Source: Bacillota bacterium (GTDB lineage: Bacteria > Bacillota > Desulfotomaculia > Desulfotomaculales > Ammonificaceae). Taken from it: a DNA stretch of 64,000 nt. The DNA is taken from positions 186,001-250,000 of the forward strand of contig JBFMBK010000001.1 of the NCBI GenBank assembly GCA_040755295.1, given 5' to 3'. The position numbers and the translations under genes were made by a program. Below, piece by piece: positions 1-7,474 of the stretch; position 1 is the stretch's first letter, and every line of letters begins with the position of its first letter. The notes below the pieces were generated by a model. The model was not told where the DNA came from, made no database searches, and worked only from the letters and a program-made list of their open reading frames with translations.

Positions 1-236
1 TCAGCCGGCAGGAAGCCGATAACCTGGCCCGGTCTATTCTAAACAGACTGTCCGAGGGGCTGGTCAAGGGAGAAGCGGAATGCATCGGCTTGACGGAAAT
101 CAGAGCGGGGACGGTCGTCGAGCTAACCGGTCTCGGCAAGACGTTCAGCCGTACTTATTACGTAGAAAGCTCAACCCACAACATAAGCGGCTCCGGATAC
201 ACCACATCCTTTAGGGTAAAGGAAAACACTATATGA
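1..236 (+). CDS. gpD-like tail hub protein, C-terminal end (partial)
   Basis: The frame that ends at TGA 234-236 is open from the left edge and gives about 77 residues. They include ELTGLGKTFSRTYYVESSTH and then NISGSGYTTSF, the pattern at the C-terminus of phage late-control protein D / VgrG N-terminal hub proteins, where the last beta domain of the hub is formed. The stop overlaps the ATG of the next gene (ATGA), so the two are translationally coupled. In contractile tails and injection systems gpD sits on top of the spike protein, and the next gene encodes that spike. The rest of the gene and the sheath and tube genes must lie to the left of this window. The identification rests on this short C-terminal stretch and on context. 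Confidence 0.75.
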   Translation, partial: SRQEADNLARSILNRLSEGLVKGEAECIGLTEIRAGTVVELTGLGKTFSRTYYVESSTHNISGSGYTTSFRVKENTI

Positions 237-895
237 ACATCACGGATTTGCTGGCAACAGATCCACGGGAACCGGGCGAGCAGCGTGTTTACGGGGTTGT
301 CGTCGGGATCGTGACCAACAACCGGGACCCGGAAGGCATGGGCCGGGTAAAGGTGAAATTTCCCTGGCGTGACGATACCGACGAGAGCTTCTGGACGCGC
401 ATGGCCGTGCCGATGGCCGGGAAGGAGCGCGGAACGTATTTCCTGCCCGAAGTAGGGGATGAGGTGCTGGTCGCTTTCGACCGCGGGGATATCCGCTGTC
501 CTTACGTGCTCGGGGGGCTCTGGAACGGGGTGGACACCCCCCCCGAAACCAACGCGGACGGCAAGAACAACGTCAGGAAAATAAAGTCGCGTAGCGGGCA
601 CGAGATAATTTTCGCCGACGACGCCGAAGGCGGCAAGGAAAAGGTGGAGATCCACACCGCGGCCGGCCATAAGATCCTTCTAGACGACGCAAAAGGCGGC
701 GAGAAAATCGAGCTTGTGGACAAGACGGGTAGTAACTCGATTAAGATAGATTCCGTGCAAAACACCATCGCCGTCGAGAGCGCCATGAATCTGAAAATAA
801 AGGCGCAGATGGTCGAGATTGAATCCGGCGGGATGATGACAATCAAGGCCGGAGCGACGCTTACGATAAAAGGGGCGCTCGTGCAGATCAATTAA
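233..895 (+). CDS. Baseplate spike protein, gpV / VgrG (gp5) type
   Basis: A 220-residue protein. Residues 20-100 form the gp5/VgrG OB-fold, with VVGIVTNNRDPEGMGRVKVK, the FPW turn and GDEVLVAFDRGDIRCPYVLGG, all hallmarks of phage baseplate assembly protein V. Residues 110-220 are rich in short K/E/I/G repeats (SGHEIIFADD, AGHKILLDD, MMTIKAGATLTIKGALVQI), as expected for the trimeric beta-helix needle. The protein would form the puncturing spike under the tube, capped by the PAAR protein encoded next. It overlaps the upstream hub gene by 4 bp. There is no extra effector domain, so this is a structural spike and not an evolved VgrG. It could belong to a phage tail or an extracellular contractile injection system; the absence of capsid or terminase genes nearby favours the latter. 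Confidence 0.9.
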   Translation: MNITDLLATDPREPGEQRVYGVVVGIVTNNRDPEGMGRVKVKFPWRDDTDESFWTRMAVPMAGKERGTYFLPEVGDEVLVAFDRGDIRCPYVLGGLWNGVDTPPETNADGKNNVRKIKSRSGHEIIFADDAEGGKEKVEIHTAAGHKILLDDAKGGEKIELVDKTGSNSIKIDSVQNTIAVESAMNLKIKAQMVEIESGGMMTIKAGATLTIKGALVQIN

Positions 896-1010
896 AAGTT
901 ACGGGTTACGGGTTGCGAGTCAGAATATAGAAAGTAGAAGACGGAATCCGGGCTCTATTAATGGTGATTTCTTGAACTTTGAACGTCGAACCTTGAACCT
1001 TGAACGGACC
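896..1010. repeat. Composite heptamer-word repeat, copy 1 (A-B-C order)
   Basis: Intergenic DNA between the spike and PAAR genes holds three 7-nt-period words in order: A (ttacggg ttacggg ttgcgag, from 898), B (tatagaa agtagaa, 924-938) and C (ttgaact ttgaacg...ttgaacc ttgaacg, 972-1003). The same order recurs at 40636-40776 and, inverted, at 30944-31211, so this is a dispersed element and not random simple sequence. No coding potential is seen here. Confidence 0.7.
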
Positions 1011-1052
1011 CGAATGGTCCATCATCTTTGGCTGAACGCGGGAGGTTAAAGC

Positions 1053-1349
1053 GTGGGATTGCCGGCGGCGCGTATGGGAGACTTGACCAGCCACGGAACG
1101 CCCCTGTCGCCCGGACCGGGCAGCGCCAACGTGCTGATCGGTGGGATGCCCGCCTGGCGTGTGGGGGCGGACTTCCATACCTGTCCCCTGGTTACGGGTA
1201 CGGTGCCGCACGTCGGCGGAATGGTGTCCTTGGGCAGCATGACGGTATTGATAAACGGCATGCCCGCGGCGCGGCAGGGCGACATGATCGTGGAAAGCGG
1301 GCCTCCCAACAGCATCACCATGGGGTGCCCGGTGGTACTGATCGGCTGA
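1053..1349 (+). CDS. PAAR-domain spike tip protein
   Basis: A 98-residue protein that is nearly all PAAR domain: PAARMGDLTSHGTPLSPG at the N-terminus and NGMPAARQGDM near residue 75, with His and Cys residues (H15, H57, C59, C92) that could bind the tip metal ion. Such proteins cap the gpV/VgrG needle and sharpen the particle tip. The start is GTG 1053, preceded by GGGAGG at 1040-1045, 7 nt away. It lies between the spike and gp25 genes, as expected in a tail or injection-system operon. It has no C-terminal toxin extension. An alternative gene on the opposite strand over the same bases was not accepted because this frame has clear family motifs. Confidence 0.9.
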   Translation: MGLPAARMGDLTSHGTPLSPGPGSANVLIGGMPAWRVGADFHTCPLVTGTVPHVGGMVSLGSMTVLINGMPAARQGDMIVESGPPNSITMGCPVVLIG

Positions 1350-1375
1350 AATGCAGGTATTTCAACGATCTTGCA

Positions 1376-1511
1376 GGGCGCGGTGATAAGCAGCGCCTGG
1401 CTTTGTCGGCGACGCCGGCCGGATGCTCACGTACCAACCCAGTACGCTGTGCTCCGTCCAGCATCGTCCTTCGTGCCATGCTTGCTTCTGACCGTGCTCC
1501 GTCAAAACACC
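1376..1511. repeat. Palindromic dispersed repeat, copy A
   Basis: About 135 bp directly 3' of the PAAR gene. It begins gcgcggtgataagcagcg, has a central cacgtac...gtacg inverted repeat near 1433-1456, and ends gcttctgaccgtgctccgtc. The arms are imperfect inverted repeats (cgcggtgataag against cacggtcagaag on the other strand). Related copies lie at 7311-7446, 11170-11329, 37843-37999, 38706-38772 and, as a fragment, 49162-49192. Confidence 0.75.
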
Positions 1512-1555
1512 AACGTGGTTAACTGAGCATTTGCGCTGAAAGGAACGGTGGCGGT

Positions 1556-1957
1556 ATGGAAACGGCGCGGGAATTTCTCGGGCGGGGTTGGGCCTTTCCG
1601 GTGGGAACGGACGATAGGGGAAGGGTTAAGATGTCCCGGGAAGAGGAAGATATCAGAGAAGCGATCTGGATAATCCTGAGCACTGCAAAAGGGGAGCGGG
1701 TGATGCGTCCCGATTTCGGCTGCGGCATTCACGATTTTATCTTTGCTTCGGTCAATTCCGCCACGGTAAGCGTTATCGAGAGCAGTGTCCGGGAGGCGCT
1801 GACGCTCTTCGAGCCGCGCGTGGAGGTAACCGGGGTGCAGGTGTCCACCGAAAGGCTGGCCGAAGGCCAGTTGCTTTTAAACATAGATTACAGGGTGAGA
1901 AGCACCAACAACCGGTTTAACATGGTTTATCCTTTTTACCTGACGGAGGGAAAATAG
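1556..1957 (+). CDS. Baseplate wedge protein, gpW/gp25 family
   Basis: A 133-residue protein of the T4 gp25 / gpW family, a sheath initiator at the baseplate rim. The N-terminus (EFLGRGWAFPVGTDDRGRVK), the central IWIILSTAKGERVMRPDFGCG and the FEPRVEV segment, which contains the EPR motif typical of gp25, are all present. The length is normal for the family. The gene ends directly before the ATG of the first baseplate-J gene, so the two are coupled. The start is ATG 1556; an AAGGA lies about 12 nt upstream, a rather long spacing, and no nearer in-frame start fits the family better. Confidence 0.9.
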   Translation: METAREFLGRGWAFPVGTDDRGRVKMSREEEDIREAIWIILSTAKGERVMRPDFGCGIHDFIFASVNSATVSVIESSVREALTLFEPRVEVTGVQVSTERLAEGQLLLNIDYRVRSTNNRFNMVYPFYLTEGK

Positions 1958-4900
1958 ATGTCCGGGGAAGCGCCGCAGATCGAGCCGAGGGACTCTGCCG
2001 CGATATTTAAGAAACTCAGGGAAATTACGCCTTTTTACGTTCCGGAGTGGCGGATGGAGGACAAAGACGCCTCGTTCGCCCTGTGGAAGTGTTTCGGGTA
2101 CCTGCTCGGCACGGTGATCAACCGGTTGAATAAGGTTTCGGACAAGCATTTCCTTGCCTTTCTCGAAATGCTCGGCGTCAAACAACTGCCTGCGCAGCCT
2201 TCTAAAGGGCCGCTAACCTTCATACTTTCCCAGGGCGCCGGGGAGAATGTGCGGATACCGGCGCGCACTCAGGTCGCCGCGGGTGAGGTAACCTTCGAAA
2301 CGGACGGGGAGTTCTGGGCGACACCCGCACAGCTTTCGGTCATGTACGGGGTAGACCCGTCGGCTGACGGCATTTTCACGCCGCCGCCGTACTTTATGGT
2401 TGACGAAGAAAGAACTCCTTTTGTGACGGCTCTTGCCGCTACCGCCAAGTCAGGCGACAATGAGCTGTTTCTTGAAGACGCTTCGGGGTTGGCGGTGGGG
2501 GATTACGTTAAAATCGGTGGTAAAGAGTGTTGTACCGTCGGGGCCGTCGAAGGCGAACGGGTGACCTTGCGCCAAAAGCTTTCCGCCGTTTACGGTCCGG
2601 GGGAAACCGTGGAAAAGGTTCTGGATTTTGAGCCGTATACCGGCTTGAACGTTCAGGAGCACGCTTTTTACCTCGGTCATGATTACCTTTTTAACCTTAA
2701 GAAGGGTACCGGCAGGGGGCACGTTCTGATCAAGCTGTACCTCAAGGCGTCCCGACGGTGGCAGCCCGCCGATCTTACGGCGCTGAAGGCTTTACGCTGG
2801 CAGTACTGCGGTGAGGAGGCGAGAACCGGCGCTGAAAAATGGCTGCCTTTCCGTGTCTACAGGGTGACGACTCTGAAAGACGCGCCGGATACGGCGGAAG
2901 TGGGCCTCTGGAAGATTTGCGGCAGGCAGACGCTGCAAAAAGAGATCGACGGCGTGAGTTCTTATTGGGTCAGGGCTGTTGCCTCGGCGGCGGAGCTCGC
3001 GCTTCCCGCTCTTTCCCACGTCCGGGCCGCCGTTTTCAACCTGGCGGGGGTGGATATGGCCTTCGCCAACGACGTACCCGTAAACCTCGAAAGCGATTTT
3101 TATCCCTTCGGGGCAACCCCGCGGGTTAACGATACCTTTTACCTGGCCAGTCAGGAGAGTTTTACGAAAAAAGGAGAAACCGTCGACATTCATTTCGGGA
3201 TAGCGGCGTCAAGCAGTCCGGCGCCAACCGAAGACCTGTCACTGTCCTGGGAGTATTGGAACGGAAAGGGATGGCAGGCGGTCGATGACGTCCGCGGCTA
3301 CCTGAAACGGCGGTCAACCAAAGAAGAAGTCGAGTATAAGTTTCAGGGCGACGGCGGCGTCTGTTTCACCTGCCCGAAGGATTTTGAACCGACGAAGGTC
3401 AACGGACAGAAGAATTACTGGCTGAGGGTTAAAATCTTAAGCGGCGGCTACGGTTTGGAACAGGTTCTTGAAATAGAAAAGATGATTTACAAAAGCCTGA
3501 CGGCGGTACGGCCGCCCTTGCTTGATAAGGTCAGGGTAAAGCTTGCGGAACCGCAAAAGCACTACCTGGATTGCGCGCTTACCTACAACGCGCTGCAATT
3601 CTGCCCGATCACGGCGGCGAGCAGGGGAGGCGGCGAACCTATTAAAGCTTTCGCCTCTCTGGAGGAGACTCATCCGACACTCTATCTGGGCTTTGACCGG
3701 AAGGTGGACAGGGGGCCGGTCAGTATCTTCTTTTCTGTGGAAGAACAGGTTTATGAAGAAGAGGACGCGCCTCGCTGGGAGTGGCAGTACTACCGGGAAA
3801 AGGACGGACAGGGCCAGTGGGTGCGCCTGGAAGTAGAGGACGGCACGAGGAATATGACCGTCTGCGGGGCGGTGGCATTCGTTGTGCCGGAGGACGCGGC
3901 GCGGCTTTACAGGTTCGGCGCGCGGCTTTATTACCTGCGTGCGGTGGACATAAAGGACAGATTTTGCAACTCGGGTCCTGACGGCGGCTCGTATTCGGGT
4001 AAGCCGTCGCTCAAGGCCAAACCGGTGCTTAAAATCCCCGTCAAAATCACAGCCAAAGTTTCGGCGGCGATTTCAATGCCTGTTCCTCCGTTGCGGATTA
4101 AAGGAATTTACCTGAATACAACCTGGGTGGAGCAGTTGGAAACGATTCAGGATGAAATCCTGGGTTCAGGCAGCGGGGCGGCCGGCGAGTCTTTTGCGTT
4201 GTCCAAGACTCCCGTCGTCCAAGAAGAAATATGGGTGAACGAAGCCGGCGGGGCTGTCGCAGGAGACCTGAAGCTGCCGGCGGGCACGGATGTCGTTGAG
4301 GTCGCCGGGCGGGACGGCAAAACAAAGGACGTCTGGGTAAAATGGCGGCCGGTAGCCGACTTCGGCGCTTCACGAGCGGCGGATCGCAATTACATCATCG
4401 ACGCGGCCGGGGGAGTGGTCGTGTTCGGGGACGGGGTCCGCGGCGCGATCCCGCCGACCGGACGGAAGAATATAAAGGCGACGTACCGGTGCGGCGGCGG
4501 CGTTCAGGGCAATGTTGATAAAGACAGTATCTCCACCTTGAAAACGGCGCTGGCCTTTGTGGACAAGGTGCGCAACCCGCAGGCCGCGGGCGGCGGAACG
4601 GAAGTTGAAAGCGTGCCGGCGTTGCTGGCCAGAGGTCCATGGAGCGTCAGGCATCGGGGACGGGCCGTTACAAGCGAGGATTTCGAACAACTGGCGAAAG
4701 AGGCGTCGCGGGATGTGGCGCGCGCCAGGTGCCTCCCGAACTGTGACCGGCAGGGGAACTATGCGCCGGGGTGGACGACTGTGCTCGTCATCCCGGACGG
4801 CCGGGAGAACAAACCGGCCCTGACCCCGCAGTTGAAAAGACGGATTGAGGATTATTTGAAGACGTTGATGTCCAATGTGGTGGTCGCAGCCGGAAGACTG

Positions 4901-5272
4901 CAGGTTATCGGGCCGGTCTACGCGGAGATTTCCCTGCGGGCAGTCCTGGTCACCCGGAACATAAATGCGGTTTCGTCGATTGAAAACCAGGCCTTACGGG
5001 AGCTTGAAAGTTTTCTGCATCCTCTTACCGGCGGCCGGCAGGGAAACGGCTGGGAATTCGGCCGCGCGCCCTGCGTTACCGATTTCTACAGCCTTTTCGA
5101 GCAAATCCCGGATGTTGATCATGTGGATGGTTTATCCCTGGCGGTGGGCGGGGAAGGGATGCCGGTGACGGAAATAAAACCGGGGAAGCAAACGGCGCCG
5201 GAGATGCCTCCCTGGGGGCTTATATGCAGCAGCGGGCGCCACGAACTCAAGGTCGAGTTCAAGGGAGTCTGA
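1958..5272 (+). CDS. Large baseplate-J-like assembly protein
   Basis: An 1104-residue protein. The N-terminus (EITPFYVPEWRMEDKDASFA, then LGVKQLPAQP) and the C-terminal third (YIIDAAGGVVVFGDGVRGAIP, RCGGGVQGNV, SVRHRGRAVTSEDFEQLAKE, and the terminal EFGRAPCVTDFYSLFEQIPDVDHVDGL region split over the last 60 residues) match the 'putative baseplate assembly protein' family related to phage P2 gpJ and T4 gp6. These proteins form the wedge ring that holds the tail fibres and triggers contraction. The middle (residues about 250-750) contains repeated beta-rich modules (WEYWNGKGWQAVDD and similar) that make it roughly twice the usual J length. The next gene is a shorter paralogue of the same fold. 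The ATG follows immediately on the gp25 stop codon. Confidence 0.88.
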   Translation: MSGEAPQIEPRDSAAIFKKLREITPFYVPEWRMEDKDASFALWKCFGYLLGTVINRLNKVSDKHFLAFLEMLGVKQLPAQPSKGPLTFILSQGAGENVRIPARTQVAAGEVTFETDGEFWATPAQLSVMYGVDPSADGIFTPPPYFMVDEERTPFVTALAATAKSGDNELFLEDASGLAVGDYVKIGGKECCTVGAVEGERVTLRQKLSAVYGPGETVEKVLDFEPYTGLNVQEHAFYLGHDYLFNLKKGTGRGHVLIKLYLKASRRWQPADLTALKALRWQYCGEEARTGAEKWLPFRVYRVTTLKDAPDTAEVGLWKICGRQTLQKEIDGVSSYWVRAVASAAELALPALSHVRAAVFNLAGVDMAFANDVPVNLESDFYPFGATPRVNDTFYLASQESFTKKGETVDIHFGIAASSSPAPTEDLSLSWEYWNGKGWQAVDDVRGYLKRRSTKEEVEYKFQGDGGVCFTCPKDFEPTKVNGQKNYWLRVKILSGGYGLEQVLEIEKMIYKSLTAVRPPLLDKVRVKLAEPQKHYLDCALTYNALQFCPITAASRGGGEPIKAFASLEETHPTLYLGFDRKVDRGPVSIFFSVEEQVYEEEDAPRWEWQYYREKDGQGQWVRLEVEDGTRNMTVCGAVAFVVPEDAARLYRFGARLYYLRAVDIKDRFCNSGPDGGSYSGKPSLKAKPVLKIPVKITAKVSAAISMPVPPLRIKGIYLNTTWVEQLETIQDEILGSGSGAAGESFALSKTPVVQEEIWVNEAGGAVAGDLKLPAGTDVVEVAGRDGKTKDVWVKWRPVADFGASRAADRNYIIDAAGGVVVFGDGVRGAIPPTGRKNIKATYRCGGGVQGNVDKDSISTLKTALAFVDKVRNPQAAGGGTEVESVPALLARGPWSVRHRGRAVTSEDFEQLAKEASRDVARARCLPNCDRQGNYAPGWTTVLVIPDGRENKPALTPQLKRRIEDYLKTLMSNVVVAAGRLQVIGPVYAEISLRAVLVTRNINAVSSIENQALRELESFLHPLTGGRQGNGWEFGRAPCVTDFYSLFEQIPDVDHVDGLSLAVGGEGMPVTEIKPGKQTAPEMPPWGLICSSGRHELKVEFKGV

Positions 5273-5359
5273 CATGCCCGGCATTCAGCGGCACCGCGGA
5301 GGATGAAAATAGCAGTGATTTAGGCGGTTTTATCCACAGCAAAACTTGCTTTGGTCCCT

Positions 5360-5418
5360 TAACTTAGAACTGTGAACTTAGAACTGTGAACTTAGAACTG
5401 TGAACTTAGAACCGTGAA
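5360..5418. repeat. 14-bp-period tandem repeat (aacttagaactgtg)
   Basis: Three and a half copies of a 14-nt unit, made of two 7-nt words (aacttag + aactgtg), lie 25 bp upstream of the second J gene. The word aacttag is the same as in the array at 9473-9607, so both belong to the heptamer-word repeats of this genome. The 160 bp gap between the two J genes holds nothing else that I can recognise apart from the ribosome site at 5428-5438. Confidence 0.8.
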
Positions 5419-5442
5419 TTATTCCCAAGGGAGGTGAGACCG

Positions 5443-7323
5443 GTGCCTTTACCCATACCCAACCTTGACGATAAGACGTTTGCCCAATTGATCGCGGAGG
5501 CGGTAAGGCTTATCCCGCAGTATGCCCCGGAGTGGACCGACCACAACCTGAGCGATCCCGGGATAACCTTTCTCGAGCTGTTTGCATGGCTTGCCGAGAC
5601 ACAGATCTACAGCCTGAATCAGATTACCCCTCGGCACTACCTGAAGTACCTGCGTCTTCTCGGACTTACGCCGCTGCCGGCGGCTCCCGCCAGGGCGCTG
5701 GTCAATTTTACCGCCGCTGATACGCACGTCCTTCTGCCGCGGTCGACGCAGGCGGTTACCGCGGAAGGAATCGTCTTTGAAACGGATGAGGCCGTAGACG
5801 TCCTGCCGGTCTCCCTTGAAAGGGTTGTAGTCTTCGACGGTTACAGCTTTCTTGATTGTACCGATGCCAGCCGGCATACCGGAGTCTTCTACCACGCCTT
5901 CGGGGAGAAGGCGCGCGCCGACGCCGGGATGTACCTGGGTCTGTCTTTTGACGGTGCCGCCGTAAAAGGAAAAGAGCTTAAGCTGTATCTTTGCCACTAT
6001 GATAAGGACCTCCCGCCGCTGCCGGCGCCAGCCGATCCCGAAACAATGCGGCTGTCGGCGCGGGTGCGGTGGGAATACCTGAATGGCGCCGGATGGTTTG
6101 AGTTTAAGCCCACGGGGGACGGGCTGGTTGAAAACTTCGCGTGTCCGGGTGGTCTTGTTCTTCAGGTTCCGGCGAATATTGAAACAAGCGGTCTTTATGA
6201 GTTCGGAGAATACTTCTGGATCCGCGCCGAGGTTGTGCAGGAGGGGTACGAGATCCCGCCTCGTCTGGATACCATCCTTCTAAACACTACCGGGGCGACA
6301 CAGGGAGTATTCGTGGAGGAGGTTGTGGGCACCGGCAACAGCCTGCCGGGACAGACGCTCTCCGCAAGCATGACGCCGGTTTTATCCGGAAGCCGGGTGC
6401 TTGAGGTGGAGAAAGCAGGCGGCGGCTGGGAGCCGTGGACGGGGGTCGATGACCTGGAGGCGTCACGTCTGGAAGACAGACACTACCTTCTCGACGCGCA
6501 GACCGGAACGGTCACCTTCGGCGACGGGATAAACGGCATGGTCCTTCCAAGCGAACGGAGGATAAGGATGCGTTACCGCAGCGGCGGCGGCCCGGCGGGG
6601 AATGTCGCCGCCGGAACGATAACCGTGCTTCCGGGCGTAACGGGAGTGTCCGTATCGAATCCGTTTCCGGCCTCCGGGGGCGGTGATCCGGAAACCCTTG
6701 CCGCCGCAGTTCTGCGGGCGCGAGAAACGCTGAAATCATCTACCCGCGCGGTAACGGCGGACGACTTTGCCGCCATCGCCGGGCACACGCCGGGGCTCAG
6801 GGTGGCGCGCGCAAAAGCGGTAGCCGATCCGGCAAGAAACGTGGTAAAAGTGATTGTGGTCCCTTTCAGTTTCGATAATGAACCGGTGCCGGGCAACGGT
6901 TTTTTGCAAACCGTAAAGGAGCACCTGAACCGGCATCGTTTAATTACCACGGTGGTGGAAACGGCGCCGCCGCGTTACGTCAGGGTGTCCGTATCGCTCT
7001 CGGTCAGGGCGGATCCCGGAGCCGAGCCCGGCGCGGTAAAGGAGGGGGTTCTCACGGCCCTCAGACGTTTTCTGCATCCCTTGCAAGGCGGAGTGGACGG
7101 TGCGGGCTGGGAGTTCGGGCGCGGGGTGTTTCAATCCGAGCTTTACGCGGCAGCAGCCGGTGCCAACGGCGTTGACTGCATCACCGGGCTGTCGTTCTTT
7201 CTTGACGGGACGATCGATGAAACGACGCTTGTCTGTTCCGGGCGGCATGCGGTGGACGTGGCCGCGCCGGAAACCGCGTGCAGGGGGGCAACTATTCATG
7301 CCTCCCGTGGGACGCGACGATAA
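5443..7323 (+). CDS. Second baseplate-J-like assembly protein
   Basis: A 626-residue paralogue of the preceding protein. It shares PEWTDHNLSDPGITFLELFA near residue 30, the HYLKYLRLLGLTPLP segment, HYLLDAQTGTVTFGDGINGM near residue 350, MRYRSGGGPAGNV and a C-terminal GWEFGRGVFQSELYAAAAG. Together the two probably form the inner and outer wedge components, as in Afp/PVC-type particles that also carry two such genes. I chose GTG 5443 because AAGGGAGGTGA (5428-5438) is correctly spaced for it; GTG 5434 lies inside that site. The last residues and the TAA stop come from the palindromic repeat that starts at about 7311, so the original C-terminus has been changed slightly. Confidence 0.88.
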   Translation: MPLPIPNLDDKTFAQLIAEAVRLIPQYAPEWTDHNLSDPGITFLELFAWLAETQIYSLNQITPRHYLKYLRLLGLTPLPAAPARALVNFTAADTHVLLPRSTQAVTAEGIVFETDEAVDVLPVSLERVVVFDGYSFLDCTDASRHTGVFYHAFGEKARADAGMYLGLSFDGAAVKGKELKLYLCHYDKDLPPLPAPADPETMRLSARVRWEYLNGAGWFEFKPTGDGLVENFACPGGLVLQVPANIETSGLYEFGEYFWIRAEVVQEGYEIPPRLDTILLNTTGATQGVFVEEVVGTGNSLPGQTLSASMTPVLSGSRVLEVEKAGGGWEPWTGVDDLEASRLEDRHYLLDAQTGTVTFGDGINGMVLPSERRIRMRYRSGGGPAGNVAAGTITVLPGVTGVSVSNPFPASGGGDPETLAAAVLRARETLKSSTRAVTADDFAAIAGHTPGLRVARAKAVADPARNVVKVIVVPFSFDNEPVPGNGFLQTVKEHLNRHRLITTVVETAPPRYVRVSVSLSVRADPGAEPGAVKEGVLTALRRFLHPLQGGVDGAGWEFGRGVFQSELYAAAAGANGVDCITGLSFFLDGTIDETTLVCSGRHAVDVAAPETACRGATIHASRGTRR

Positions 7324-7446
7324 GCAACGCATTGCTGTGTCAGCCGGCGAAGCCGAATCCTCATGTACGTGCTAGAACGCTCCGGTTCGTCTCCGCCGGT
7401 CTTCCTGGCACTGCATTACTTCTTGTCGCGCTCCGTAAGTGTTAGG
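7311..7446. repeat. Palindromic dispersed repeat, copy B
   Basis: It starts gacgcgacgataagcaacgc and ends cttcttgtcgcgctccgtaa, with inverted arms cgcgacgataag / cgcgacaagaag. The first few bases overlap the end of the second J gene and supply its stop codon. The ribosome site of the next gene (AGGGGGAAG, 7461-7469) lies just after it. Confidence 0.75.
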
Positions 7447-7474
7447 TCATAGAGTTACGCAGGGGGAAGACGTG

